Shown here piece by piece: positions 8,615 to 17,072 of a stretch of DNA of 64,000 bases. A model generated the notes under the pieces. That model was not told the origin of the DNA and did not search any database. It saw only the letters and a program-made list of their open reading frames with translations. Both the position numbers and the translations under genes were made by a program. Positions within the stretch are counted from its first letter, which is position 1, and each line of letters starts with the position of its first letter. This DNA comes from Nocardioides sp. NBC_00368 (lineage in GTDB: Bacteria > Actinomycetota > Actinomycetes > Propionibacteriales > Nocardioidaceae). Location: positions 4,795,001-4,859,000 of the forward strand of contig NZ_CP107970.1 of the NCBI RefSeq assembly GCF_036090055.1, written 5' to 3'.

Positions 8615-8632
8615 ACCGACTAGGAGGACCCG

Positions 8633-10222
8633 ATGTCCCGCACCTTGCCACCCGACGTCTCCGAACAGGACTTCGCTCGCGCGCTCGACGCCTTCGCGGC
8701 GGTCGTCGGAGCGGAGTGGGTGATCTCCGATCCCGCCGAGCTCGCGACGTACGCCGATCCCTACCCCGTCGGCGAAGGCCACGGCCAGGCGCCGTCGGCG
8801 GTCGTCTCCCCGGCCGACGTGGAGCAGGTCCAGGCGGTCGTCCGGGTCGCGAACGAGCACGGCATCCCGCTGATGCCGATCTCGACCGGCAAGAACAACG
8901 GCTACGGCGGCGCCTCGCCCCGGCTCGCCGGATCGGTCGTGGTGAACACCGGCGCCCGGATGAACAAGATCATCGAGGTCGACGAGAAGTACGGCTACGC
9001 GCTGGTCGAGCCGGGTGTGACGTACTTCGATCTCTACGACCACCTCGAGGAGCACGCGCCGAGCCTGATGCTCGACTGCCCCGACCTCGGCTGGGGCAGC
9101 GTCGTGGGCAACACCCTGGACCGGGGCGTGGGCTACACACCGTACGGCGACCACCTGATGTGGCAGACCGGCCTCGAGGTCGTGCTGCCGCAGGGCGAGG
9201 TGATGCGCACCGGGATGGGTGCCGTGCCCGACAGCAACACCTGGCAGCTGTTCCCCTACGGCTTCGGACCCTTCCCCGACGGCCTGTTCACGCAGAGCAA
9301 CCTGGGCATCGTCACCAAGATGGGGATCGCGCTGATGCAGCGCCCGCCGGCCTCGGCGACGTACCTGATCACGTTCGAGAACGAGTCGGACCTCGAGCAG
9401 ATCGTCGATACGATGCTGCCGCTGCGGATCAACATGGCGCCGATCCAGAACGTGCCGGTCATCCGCAACATCATCCTGGACGCAGCGGCCGTCTCGAAGC
9501 GCAGCGAGTGGTACGACGGCGAGGGCCCGCTGCCCGCGGAGGCGATCGAGCGGATGAAGTCCGAGCTCGACCTCGGCTACTGGAACTTCTACGGCACCGT
9601 CTACGGCCCGCCGGCGATGATCGAGTTGTATCTCGGCATGATCAAGGAGGCCTTCCTCCAGATCCCCGGGGCCCGGTTCTTCACCGACGAGGACCGCAAC
9701 GACCCGACCGACCGCGGCGCGCACGTGCTGCAGGACCGGCACAAGATCAACAACGGTCGCCCGAGCCTCGACGAGCTCGCCGTCCTCGACTTCGTCCCGC
9801 ACGGCGGCCACATCGGCTTCTCGCCGGTGTCGGCTCCCGAGGGCAAGGACGCGATGCGGCAGGCGGCGATGGTCAAGGCCCGCGCCGACGAGTACGTCAA
9901 GGACTACGCCGCGCAGTTCATCATCGGCCTGCGGGAGATGCACCACATCTGCCTGTTCCTCTACGACACCCACGACGCCGACGCCCGCCAGGAGACGCTC
10001 GACCTGACCCGCCTGCTGATCAAGGAGGCGGCCGCCGAGGGCTACGGCGAGTACCGCACCCACAACGCGCTGATGGACGACGTGATGGCGACCTTCGACT
10101 GGAACGACGGCGCTCTGCTGAAGTTCCACGAGGCGATCAAGGACGCACTCGACCCCCAGGGTGTGATCGCGCCCGGCAAGTCCGGCGTCTGGCCGGCGAA
10201 GTACCGCGGCAGGGGGCTCTGA
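8633..10222 (+). CDS. VAO-family flavoprotein, eugenol oxidase-like
   Basis: A 529-residue FAD-dependent 4-phenol oxidase of the vanillyl-alcohol oxidase family, resembling eugenol oxidase (EUGO) of R. jostii in length and nearly every motif I recall. PCMH-type FAD domain: TGKNNGYGG (86-93) and RGVGYTPYGDH (164-174). H393 in GGHIGFSPVS matches the histidine that holds FAD covalently in VAO (His422) by spacing to GEYRTH; D151 matches the EUGO base Asp151; Y484 and R485 in GEYRTH match the phenolate-binding Tyr503/Arg504 of VAO. It would oxidise para-substituted phenols such as eugenol, with O2 as acceptor, giving coniferyl alcohol. AGGAGG precedes ATG 8633. First gene of a three-gene operon. 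Confidence 0.9.
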   Translation: MSRTLPPDVSEQDFARALDAFAAVVGAEWVISDPAELATYADPYPVGEGHGQAPSAVVSPADVEQVQAVVRVANEHGIPLMPISTGKNNGYGGASPRLAGSVVVNTGARMNKIIEVDEKYGYALVEPGVTYFDLYDHLEEHAPSLMLDCPDLGWGSVVGNTLDRGVGYTPYGDHLMWQTGLEVVLPQGEVMRTGMGAVPDSNTWQLFPYGFGPFPDGLFTQSNLGIVTKMGIALMQRPPASATYLITFENESDLEQIVDTMLPLRINMAPIQNVPVIRNIILDAAAVSKRSEWYDGEGPLPAEAIERMKSELDLGYWNFYGTVYGPPAMIELYLGMIKEAFLQIPGARFFTDEDRNDPTDRGAHVLQDRHKINNGRPSLDELAVLDFVPHGGHIGFSPVSAPEGKDAMRQAAMVKARADEYVKDYAAQFIIGLREMHHICLFLYDTHDADARQETLDLTRLLIKEAAAEGYGEYRTHNALMDDVMATFDWNDGALLKFHEAIKDALDPQGVIAPGKSGVWPAKYRGRGL

Positions 10223-10223
10223 G

Positions 10224-11708
10224 ATGCCCGCGACGTACGAGGACCGGCAGCTGTTCATCGATGGCCGCGACACCGCCTCGGCGGCCGAGCGCCGGATGGA
10301 CGTCATCGACCCGAGCACGGGCAACGTGCTGACCACCGCGCCGCTCGGCGACGCGACCGACATCGACGCCGCCGTGGCGGCGGCTCGCCGCGCCTTCGAC
10401 GAGGGCCCGTGGCCGCGGATGAGCGGACGTGAGCGGGGCCGGATCCTGCACCGGGTCGCGGACCTGATCCGGGAGCGGGCCGACGAGCTGGTCGAGCTCG
10501 AGAGCCGCGACGTCGGCAAGCCGGTGACGCTGGCGCGGCACGTCGACGTCGAGACCGCGGCCCAGCAGTTCGAGTACTGCTCCGCGCTGGCGCAGACCCT
10601 CGACGGCTCGGTGCGGGACACCCCGATCCCCGTGCTCGCCTACACCCGCCGCGAGCCGCTGGGCGTGGTCGGCGCGATCACCCCGTTCAACTTCCCGCTC
10701 ATCCTGTCGAGCAGCAAGATCGCGGCCGCGCTGGCCGCCGGCAACACCGTCGTGCACAAGCCGGCCGACGACACCCCGCTGAGCGCCCTGTTCATGGCCC
10801 GGCTGCTCGTCGACGCCGGTGTGCCCGCGGGCGTGCTCAACGTCGTGACCGGGACCGGCCCGGAGGCCGGCGACGCGCTGCTGCGCCATCCCGGCGTCGA
10901 CAAGATCGCGTTCACGGGCTCGACGGCCGTCGGACGCCTGGCCGCGAGCGTCGCCGGCGAGCACCTGAAGCCGGTCACGATGGAGCTCGGTGGCAACGGC
11001 GCGCACCTGGTGTTCGCGGACGCCGACATCGAGGCGGCCGTGGGCGCCGTCATCAAGGCGTTCGTGTTCAACACCGGCCAGTTCTGCATGGCCGGTCCCC
11101 GGCTGCTCGTCGCGGCCGAGGTCCACGACGCGGTGGTCGAGGTGCTGCGGCAGGCGGTCCCCGGCGTACCTCTGGGTGACCCGCAGGACCCGGTCACGGT
11201 CATCGGTCCGATGGCCGGCGATCAGCACCGCAAGAAGGTCGAGGAGTACGTCGCCCTGGCCCGTCAGGAAGGCGGCCGCATCGTCACCGGCGGCGGCCGT
11301 CCCGAGCTGACCGGCGACCTCGCCGGCGGGTTCTACGTCGAGCCGACCGTGATCACCGGGTTGCCCGCCGACTCCCGGGTCGTCAACGAGGAGGTCTTCG
11401 GGCCGGTGCTCACCGTGCAGTCCTTCGCCGGCGAGGACGAGGCCGTCACGCTCGCCAACTCCACGGCGTACGGCCTCGCCGCGGGCCTGCACACCCGGGA
11501 CCTCGCCCGGGCGCACCGGGTCGCTGAGCGGCTCGACGCCGGCATCGTCTGGGTCAACGACTGGGCGATGCTCGACCCGGCCGTGCCGTTCGGCGGCGTC
11601 AAGCAGTCCGGGTTCGGCCGTGAGTACGGCCCGGAGGCGCTCGAGGCGTACACGAAGACCCGATCTGTCGTCATCTCCCTTCCGACCCCAGCCCAGGAGG
11701 AGTCATGA
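10224..11708 (+). CDS. NAD(P)-dependent aldehyde dehydrogenase
   Basis: A 494-residue ALDH-superfamily enzyme with catalytic Cys288 in NTGQFCMAG and general base Glu254 in MELGGNGAH, plus the substrate-domain segment ITPFNFPLILSSSK. One base separates it from the flavoprotein gene and it overlaps the alcohol dehydrogenase by ATGA. Context suggests oxidation of coniferyl aldehyde to ferulate, or of vanillin or 4-hydroxybenzaldehyde to the acids. Substrate specificity cannot be assigned from sequence. Confidence 0.88.
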   Translation: MPATYEDRQLFIDGRDTASAAERRMDVIDPSTGNVLTTAPLGDATDIDAAVAAARRAFDEGPWPRMSGRERGRILHRVADLIRERADELVELESRDVGKPVTLARHVDVETAAQQFEYCSALAQTLDGSVRDTPIPVLAYTRREPLGVVGAITPFNFPLILSSSKIAAALAAGNTVVHKPADDTPLSALFMARLLVDAGVPAGVLNVVTGTGPEAGDALLRHPGVDKIAFTGSTAVGRLAASVAGEHLKPVTMELGGNGAHLVFADADIEAAVGAVIKAFVFNTGQFCMAGPRLLVAAEVHDAVVEVLRQAVPGVPLGDPQDPVTVIGPMAGDQHRKKVEEYVALARQEGGRIVTGGGRPELTGDLAGGFYVEPTVITGLPADSRVVNEEVFGPVLTVQSFAGEDEAVTLANSTAYGLAAGLHTRDLARAHRVAERLDAGIVWVNDWAMLDPAVPFGGVKQSGFGREYGPEALEAYTKTRSVVISLPTPAQEES

Positions 11709-12811
11709 ACACCACCACCCAGGCCGCGGTGGTCGAGGCCGCCGGCGCGCCCTTCACCGTCGGAGACGTCGAGCTCGACGCGCTCCGCCCCGACGAGATA
11801 CTGGTGCGGATGGTCGCCGCCGGGCTCTGCCACACCGACCTCGGCGTGGCGAGCGGCGGACTGCCGTTCCCGCTCCACGGCGTGCTCGGGCACGAGGGCG
11901 CCGGTGTGGTCGAGGAGGTCGGATCCGGCGTACGCAGCCTCGCACCCGGCGACCAGGTGCTGCTGTCGTTCAGCTCCTGCGGGAGCTGTGCCCAGTGCCG
12001 TGACGGCCACCCGGCCTACTGCGACGTCTGGCTTCCCGCCAATCTCATCGGCGGCGCCCGGATGGACGGCACCTCGCCGGTGCGGCGGGACGGCGAGCCG
12101 ATCGGCGGCCACTTCTTCGGGCAGTCCTCGTTCTCCCGGCTCGCGGTGGTCGACGAGCGCAGCGCCGTACGTGTCGGGCCGGAGGCCGACCTGTTCCTGC
12201 TCGCGCCGCTCGGGTGCGGTGTGCAGACCGGGGTCGGGGCGGTCTGGAACGTGCTCGCGCCGCGGCCCGGCTCCTCCGTGGTGGTTCTCGGCGCGGGTGC
12301 CGTCGGCCTGTCGGCGGTCATGGCCGCGCGGCTGACCCCGGCCACCCGGATCGTCGCCGTCGACCTCGTGCCCGAGAGGCTCGAGTTGGCGCGCGAGCTG
12401 GGCGCGACCGACGTCGTCGAAGCCGGTCAGGTCGGCGACCTGACCGCGGCCATCACGGAGCTGACGGGCGGTGGCGCCGACGGCGTCGTGGAGACGACCG
12501 GCAACCCGGGGGTGCTCCGGCAGGGCATCGACGCCCTGGCGGCCAGAGGCACCGCGGTCATCGTCGGGGCGCCTGCGTTCGGCACCGAGGTCGGGGTCGA
12601 CGTCAACACGATGCTGCCCGGCAAGCGGGTCACCGGGCTCACCCTCGGGGACGCCGAGACCCGCACGCTGATCCCGGCGCTGGCGCGACTGGTCGCGGAC
12701 GGTCGGATGCCGCTGGAACGACTGGTTCGGCACTACCCGTTCGAGGAGATCCAGACGGCCGTCGCCGACATGGTCTCGGGCGCCACCGTGAAGCCGGTGC
12801 TCACCTTCTAG
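11705..12811 (+). CDS. Zinc-dependent alcohol dehydrogenase, aryl-alcohol type
   Basis: A 368-residue medium-chain dehydrogenase. Catalytic zinc ligands are in LCHTD (about residue 40) and LGHEGAG (about 63); the structural zinc site is CGSCAQCRDGHPAYC (about 93-107); the NAD site is VVLGAGAVGLSA (about 197). It resembles benzyl- and aryl-alcohol dehydrogenases. As third gene of the operon it could oxidise the coniferyl alcohol made by the flavoprotein to coniferyl aldehyde, feeding the aldehyde dehydrogenase. Coupled upstream by ATGA. Confidence 0.87.
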   Translation: MNTTTQAAVVEAAGAPFTVGDVELDALRPDEILVRMVAAGLCHTDLGVASGGLPFPLHGVLGHEGAGVVEEVGSGVRSLAPGDQVLLSFSSCGSCAQCRDGHPAYCDVWLPANLIGGARMDGTSPVRRDGEPIGGHFFGQSSFSRLAVVDERSAVRVGPEADLFLLAPLGCGVQTGVGAVWNVLAPRPGSSVVVLGAGAVGLSAVMAARLTPATRIVAVDLVPERLELARELGATDVVEAGQVGDLTAAITELTGGGADGVVETTGNPGVLRQGIDALAARGTAVIVGAPAFGTEVGVDVNTMLPGKRVTGLTLGDAETRTLIPALARLVADGRMPLERLVRHYPFEEIQTAVADMVSGATVKPVLTF

Positions 12812-12840
12812 TCAGGTCGCGATTCGGTCGCGGGGGCTCC

Positions 12841-12870
12841 TTGACAGGAGTGACGTGGGTCACTCAGAAT
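12841..12870 (+). promoter_or_regulatory. Predicted promoter of the MFS transporter gene
   Basis: TTGACA at 12841-12846 and CAGAAT at 12865-12870 (18-base spacer). A CRP-like GTGAC-N4-GTCAC (12850-12863) lies in the spacer and two CAGGAATCCTG operators follow. The arrangement is nearly identical at 57227-57269. Confidence 0.55.
12850..12863. promoter_or_regulatory. GTGAC-N4-GTCAC site, CRP/GlxR-like
   Basis: GTGACGTGGGTCAC fits GTGA-N6-TCAC and lies between the predicted -35 and -10 boxes of the transporter promoter. Confidence 0.45.
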
Positions 12871-12873
12871 CGA

Positions 12874-12900
12874 CAGGAATCCTGATAAACAGGAATCCTG
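12874..12900. promoter_or_regulatory. CAGGAATCCTG operators, tandem copies 2 and 3
   Basis: Two perfect copies, 12874-12884 and 12890-12900, start 16 bases apart directly downstream of the -10 box and before ATG 12916. A repressor bound here would block the transporter gene; the MarR protein at 844-1263 is the likely binder. Confidence 0.68.
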
Positions 12901-12915
12901 AATGGAGCCCCCACA

Positions 12916-14217
12916 ATGACCCTCACCTCCGGTGGTAGCACGACCGGTCCACGCACGCAGATGGGCCGGATCGTCGCCAGCAGCTTCACGGGCAGCCTGA
13001 TCGAGTACTACGACTTCCTGCTCTACTCCACCGCCTCGGCGGTGGTCTTCAACGAGGTCTTCTTCTCCAACCTCGACCCGGTCACCGGCACGATCGCGTC
13101 CTTCGGCACGTTCGCCGCCGGTTACCTGGCGCGGCCGCTCGGAGGCGTGGTCTTCGGCCACTTCGGCGACCGGCTCGGCCGGAAGAAGATGCTGGTCCTG
13201 ACCATGCTGATCATGGGTGTGGTCAGCTTCTTGATCGGCTGCCTGCCGACGTACGGCCAGATCGGGGCGGCTGCGCCGGTTCTCCTGGTCCTGCTCCGGG
13301 TCGTCCAGGGCGTCGCGATCGGCGGCGAGTGGGGCGGCGCGGTGCTGATCACCGCCGAGCACGCCACCTCCCGGCGCGGGCTGTGGGCCTCGTTCACCAA
13401 TGCCGGCGCCCCGGCCGGCATGGTCCTCTCGACCGCGGTGATGGCGGTGATGGCCTCGGTCACCACGCCCGAGCAGTTCACCGCGTGGGGCTGGCGGGTG
13501 CCGTTCCTGCTCAGCATCGTCCTGCTCGGGGTCGGTCTCTGGATCCGGCTCAGCGTCACCGAGTCGCCGGCCTTCGAGGCGATGAAGGACCGTAGGGCAG
13601 AGGCGAAGGCGCCGCTGCTGGAGGTCCTCCGCGAGCACCCGCGTACGCTCCTACTGGCTGTCGGGGTCGGCCTCGGTGCGTTCGTGGTGCAGGGCACCTT
13701 GACCACTTTCCTGATCGCCTATGCGCTCGGGGCCGGCTTCGAGCGACCCACGGTGCTCAACGCGCTCACGGTCTCCTCGGCCGGAGCGGTCATCGGCATC
13801 CTCGGCTGGTCCGCGCTCAGTGACCGTGTCGGCCGTCGGCCTGTCGTGCTCACTGCCGCCGTCGCGACTGCGGTCTTCGCCTACCTGCTCTTCCCGATGC
13901 TCGACAGCGGGTCGGTCGCGCTGCTGGTGCTGGCGGTCGTCCTCGGCCAGTCGGTCATCCATGCCGCCTTCTACGGCCCGCTCGCCGCGCTGATGAGCGA
14001 GGTCTTCAAGACCTCCTCGCGCTACACCGGTGCCTCGCTGGGCTACCAGCTCGCCGGCATGGGCGCGGGTCTCTCCCCGCTCCTGTTCGCATCGTTGCAG
14101 AAGGCCGGCGCGAGCACCGTCATGCTCTCCACGGTCATCGCAGCCTTCTGCCTGCTGAGCGTGTTCTCGCTGGCCCGGCTCGGGGAGACCAGCTCCCGCG
14201 AGCTCGTCGACGCCTGA
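12916..14217 (+). CDS. MFS transporter, metabolite:H+ symporter family (CouT-like by context)
   Basis: A 433-residue, twelve-helix major facilitator. The N-terminal SFTGSLIEYYDFLLYSTAS and the loop GHFGDRLGRKKMLVLTM are signatures of the metabolite:H+ symporter group (shikimate, aromatic acids, dicarboxylates). Own promoter with two MarR-type operators. It probably imports hydroxycinnamates or related aromatic acids for the operons upstream. A 15-bp terminator hairpin follows its stop codon. Confidence 0.87.
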   Translation: MTLTSGGSTTGPRTQMGRIVASSFTGSLIEYYDFLLYSTASAVVFNEVFFSNLDPVTGTIASFGTFAAGYLARPLGGVVFGHFGDRLGRKKMLVLTMLIMGVVSFLIGCLPTYGQIGAAAPVLLVLLRVVQGVAIGGEWGGAVLITAEHATSRRGLWASFTNAGAPAGMVLSTAVMAVMASVTTPEQFTAWGWRVPFLLSIVLLGVGLWIRLSVTESPAFEAMKDRRAEAKAPLLEVLREHPRTLLLAVGVGLGAFVVQGTLTTFLIAYALGAGFERPTVLNALTVSSAGAVIGILGWSALSDRVGRRPVVLTAAVATAVFAYLLFPMLDSGSVALLVLAVVLGQSVIHAAFYGPLAALMSEVFKTSSRYTGASLGYQLAGMGAGLSPLLFASLQKAGASTVMLSTVIAAFCLLSVFSLARLGETSSRELVDA

Positions 14218-14227
14218 GGTCCCCATG

Positions 14228-14266
14228 CAGCAGAGCCCGCCGTGCGAGTCGCGGCGGGCTCTGCTG
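14228..14266. terminator. Bidirectional terminator hairpin
   Basis: CAGCAGAGCCCGCCG (14228-14242) and its perfect complement (14252-14266) with a 9-base loop, between the convergent MFS and HxlR genes. Confidence 0.8.
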
Positions 14267-14268
14267 TC

Positions 14269-14739
14269 TCATCTGTCCCGGGCCGGCCGGCGAGCCGCCA
14301 GGTATTCGGCGGGCATGCCCGGCCCTGGACGCACCACGACCTGCTCGGGCGGGACGTCACCGTGCCGCTCGCACGTCGTCTCGACGTGGACCGGTTCGCC
14401 GCAGTCGGCGTGCAGGTAGTCGATGGGCCGCCCGTCGGGGGCGAACCAGGTGTCGCCCCACTCCGTGAGCGCGATCAGCGCCGGCCGCAGGCCCTGGGCC
14501 ATCGCGGTGGGCCGGTAGTCGCCGGCGTCGTCGCGCGTCATCAGCCCGGCCTCGACGAGGGTGGCGAGGCGCGTCTTCAGGATGTTGGTGGCGATGCCGA
14601 GGTTGTGCTGGAAGTCCCCGTAGCGCGTGACGCCGGCGAAGATCGCGTCCCGCAGGATCAGCAGGGTCCATCGCTCGCCCACGACCTCGAGGGAGCGGGC
14701 GATGGAGCAGATCTGGCCGTCGTACGTCTTTCCGAGCAC
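14269..14739 (-). CDS. HxlR-family transcriptional regulator
   Basis: A 156-residue protein with the HxlR winged-helix core: CSIARSLEVVGERWTLLILR (11-30), then GDFQHNLGIATNILKTRL and a wing. The extension to 156 residues, with CGEP and TCERHGD, resembles longer HxlR proteins carrying a short Cys-containing tail. GTG start at 14739. It diverges from an SRPBCC gene; two TTGCATGATG elements in the 94-base gap are its probable operators. Effector unknown. Confidence 0.88.
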   Translation of the reverse strand: MLGKTYDGQICSIARSLEVVGERWTLLILRDAIFAGVTRYGDFQHNLGIATNILKTRLATLVEAGLMTRDDAGDYRPTAMAQGLRPALIALTEWGDTWFAPDGRPIDYLHADCGEPVHVETTCERHGDVPPEQVVVRPGPGMPAEYLAARRPARDR

Positions 14740-14760
14740 GGGACGACTCTAACAAACCAC

Positions 14761-14807
14761 TTGCATGATGAAAGTCGTCGTGTCTACGGTGGGCTTGCAT
14801 GATGCAA
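14761..14807. promoter_or_regulatory. HxlR-type operators and SRPBCC promoter
   Basis: TTGCATGATGAAA at 14761-14773 and the palindrome TTGCA-TGA-TGCAA at 14795-14807. TTGCAT (14761) with TACGGT (14785-14790), 18 bases apart, could be the promoter of the SRPBCC gene, so both operators flank the polymerase site. Confidence 0.55.
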
Positions 14808-14833
14808 GTCACAGCCGATCCCAAGGGGAGACC

Positions 14834-15298
14834 ATGAGCGACCTGACCGCAACCTTCACCGTCGATGCCACGCCGCAGGAGGCGTACGAGGCCATCAACG
14901 ACGTACGTTCCTGGTGGGGGCACCACATCGCCGGCCCCACCGACCAGGTCGGGGCCGAGTGGTTCTACCTGGTGCCGGACATCCACTACTCCAAGCAGCT
15001 CGTCAAGGAGCTGGTCCCGGGCGAGCGCGTCGTGTGGGAGTTCACCGACGGCTACCTCGACTTCATCGCCGACAAGAAGGAGTGGATCGGCACGACCGGA
15101 CGCTTCGACATCGCCGTCGATGGCGATCAGACCCGCGTGACCTTCACCCACGAGGGACTCGGGCGTGGAGACGAGTGCTTCGACGTCTGCTACGACGCCT
15201 GGACCCACTACATCACCGTCAGCCTCAAGGGCCGGATCGAGTCCGGTCAGGGCACCATCCGGACGCAGGACGAGGACAAGGCCGCCGTCGGCCGGTGA
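14834..15298 (+). CDS. SRPBCC (START/AHSA1-like) domain protein
   Basis: A 154-residue protein of the SRPBCC ligand-binding fold: TFTVDATPQEAYEAINDVRSWW at the N-terminus, a central beta-rich segment with KKEWIGTTGRFDIAVDGDQTRVTFTHEG and a C-terminal helix ending YITVSLKGRIESG. Start ATG 14834 follows GGGGAG. A longer frame from 14765 would run through the operator. Single gene controlled divergently by HxlR. Ligand or reaction unknown. Confidence 0.82.
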   Translation: MSDLTATFTVDATPQEAYEAINDVRSWWGHHIAGPTDQVGAEWFYLVPDIHYSKQLVKELVPGERVVWEFTDGYLDFIADKKEWIGTTGRFDIAVDGDQTRVTFTHEGLGRGDECFDVCYDAWTHYITVSLKGRIESGQGTIRTQDEDKAAVGR

Positions 15299-15301
15299 CG
15301 C

Positions 15302-15748
15302 TCAGGCGAGGATGCCCCGGATCTCCTCGATCGTCCGGACGAGCAGCGCGCCGGTGTGCGGCTTCGCGACGCCCATCGTCGGCTCGGGCCACAGGGTGAG
15401 GGGGACGCTCCGGCCGTCGGCAGAGGTGATGACGAATCCCTCGACGACCCGCGCGGTGTTGATCCTGACCTCGGCGGCAGTGACGGTCGCGCCCCGTCCG
15501 GGGAGCGCGATCAGTCGCGTGGGCTGTCCCGGGCCGCTCTTCCAGACGGACACCTCATCGGGGCTCACCACGAGGATCGTCGCGGCGAGCTTCCACATCC
15601 CCATCTGCGGCCGGGTGAAATAGGCGTGGGCCGTCGCCCGGAACGTCGCGAGCGTCCTGCGCTGTCCGCGGACGGTCAGGGCGCCGTACGCGACGAGGGC
15701 CGCCAGGCCGGCCAGCAGGGCGATCACGATCAGGATGAGCAGCAGCAC
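15302..15748 (-). CDS. Membrane-anchored protein of unknown function
   Basis: A 148-residue protein with one N-terminal membrane helix (LLLILIVIALLAGLAALVAYGAL, residues 2-24) and a cytoplasmic or exterior beta-rich domain of about 110 residues (MGMWKLAATILVVSPDEVSVW). GTG start. Not recognised. It converges on the SRPBCC gene with three bases between stop codons and diverges from the histidine kinase across a long hairpin. Confidence 0.6.
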   Translation of the reverse strand: MLLLILIVIALLAGLAALVAYGALTVRGQRRTLATFRATAHAYFTRPQMGMWKLAATILVVSPDEVSVWKSGPGQPTRLIALPGRGATVTAAEVRINTARVVEGFVITSADGRSVPLTLWPEPTMGVAKPHTGALLVRTIEEIRGILA

Positions 15749-15767
15749 GGCGGGTAGTCCACCACAT

Positions 15768-15842
15768 CCGCTGGCGAGGAGTGGTCGATATGGGCCCTCC
15801 GGAGCTACTCGGGAGAGCCCACAGTGACCACTCCTCGAGCGG
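15768..15842. repeat. Long imperfect intergenic hairpin A
   Basis: The left arm (15768-15786, ending GAGGAGTGGTC) pairs with 15826-15842 (GACCACTCCTC...), and an inner stem TGGGC/GCCCA continues it; the loop contains CTACTCG. It lies between divergent genes, so it is not a simple terminator. Compare 34121-34195 and 48250-48308. Confidence 0.65.
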
Positions 15843-15875
15843 TCAATCGCGCGCCGGCCGCGCTCTCGTGCCTGG

Positions 15876-15881
15876 TATTAC
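15876..15881 (+). promoter_or_regulatory. -10 box for a leaderless histidine kinase mRNA
   Basis: TATTAC preceded by TGG (extended -10 style TGGTATTAC) ends seven bases before ATG 15888. Transcription would begin at or next to the start codon. Confidence 0.4.
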
Positions 15882-15887
15882 TTGAAC

Positions 15888-17072
15888 ATGCTGAAGACCT
15901 GGCTCGGCCGCGGTCGTCTGGCGTTGTACGTCGCCGCGACCGTGCTGGCGATCGTGGAGGCGGCAATCCTGACCGACGCCTGGGACGTCGCGGGTGGGGT
16001 CGCCCTGCTGATCGGGGTCACGCACGCCGGCTCGATCCCGTTGGCGCTCCGGCGTCCGGTGGAGGCGGCAGGGCTCTCCCTGGTCGCGGTCACCGTGGCC
16101 GCGCTGGCGGTCGCGAGGGAGAGCCCGCCAGGATGGCCGTGGATGGTGCCACCGCCGACGCTGACCCAGCTGCTGGTACTGCTGGTGCTGACTCTGGTCG
16201 CCGGCTGGCGGTTGGCTGCGATCACCCTGGGCATCCAGGTCGCCGCGGGACTCGTTCTGGCCGTGGTCGGGCTGGCGTGGAACGACTTCGTCCCCTCGGT
16301 CGTGGAGGTGGCCAACTTCGCCTCGCTCGCGCTGCTGATCGGCGCGCTGGCCACCGTCGCCCGCCGGCTTTCGGAGAGCCGCAGCGCACTGCGCGAGGAG
16401 CACGAGCGCCGCTCGGTGGTCGAAGAGAAAGCACGCATCGCCCGCGAGCTCCACGACGTGATCGCCCACAACATGTCGCTGATCACCGTGCAGGCCAGAT
16501 CGGCGCCGCACCGGGTCGACGACGTCAGCCCAGCGGCAGAGGCCGAGTTCGCCGAGATCGCCGACCTGGCGGCCTCGGCGCTGCGGCAGATGCGCGGGGT
16601 GCTCGACGTGCTGCGTACCGAGGAGGGGCAGTCGGGACGGGTCCCGGTGCCGGGCATCGACGGCCTGGGTGAGCTCTTCGAGTCTGCTCGCGGGACCGGG
16701 CAGCGGGTCGAGGTGCGCGGTGACCTCCCGGAGCTCGCCGACGTGGCGCCCGAGGTCGGCACCGCGGCCTACCGGATCGTGCAGGAGGCGCTCAGCAACG
16801 CCCGCCGTCACGCTCCCAACGAGGCGGTGAGCGTCGACATCGACCAGGCAGAAGACCTGACCGTACGCATCGCCAACCCGCTCGACGGCGCCGCCGCCTC
16901 CGGTGAGTCCACAGGCGGCGGTCACGGGCTGATCGGGATGCGCGAACGAGCCGCCGCCGTCGGCGGCAGCCTCACCGCGGGAGCGATCGACGGCGAGTTC
17001 GTCGTCGCGGCCCGGCTCCCGGCCCAAACCGCGGTGCGTACGCCCGCCAAACGCGGTAGGAAGACCCCGTGA
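15888..17072 (+). CDS. Sensor histidine kinase, NarL/HisKA_3 class
   Basis: A 394-residue membrane kinase: four to five hydrophobic segments in residues 10-155, then the dimerisation/phosphoacceptor motif ARELHDVIAHNMS with His189, a spacer with the conserved AASALRQMRGVLDVLR, and a HATPase domain (RIVQEALSNARRHAP, GHGLIGMRERAAAVGG). No separate extracellular sensor domain, as in DesK- and LiaS-like membrane-sensing kinases. ATG 15888 is preferred because of the leaderless -10 box; TTG 15882 is possible. Overlaps the response regulator by GTGA. Confidence 0.88.
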   Translation: MLKTWLGRGRLALYVAATVLAIVEAAILTDAWDVAGGVALLIGVTHAGSIPLALRRPVEAAGLSLVAVTVAALAVARESPPGWPWMVPPPTLTQLLVLLVLTLVAGWRLAAITLGIQVAAGLVLAVVGLAWNDFVPSVVEVANFASLALLIGALATVARRLSESRSALREEHERRSVVEEKARIARELHDVIAHNMSLITVQARSAPHRVDDVSPAAEAEFAEIADLAASALRQMRGVLDVLRTEEGQSGRVPVPGIDGLGELFESARGTGQRVEVRGDLPELADVAPEVGTAAYRIVQEALSNARRHAPNEAVSVDIDQAEDLTVRIANPLDGAAASGESTGGGHGLIGMRERAAAVGGSLTAGAIDGEFVVAARLPAQTAVRTPAKRGRKTP

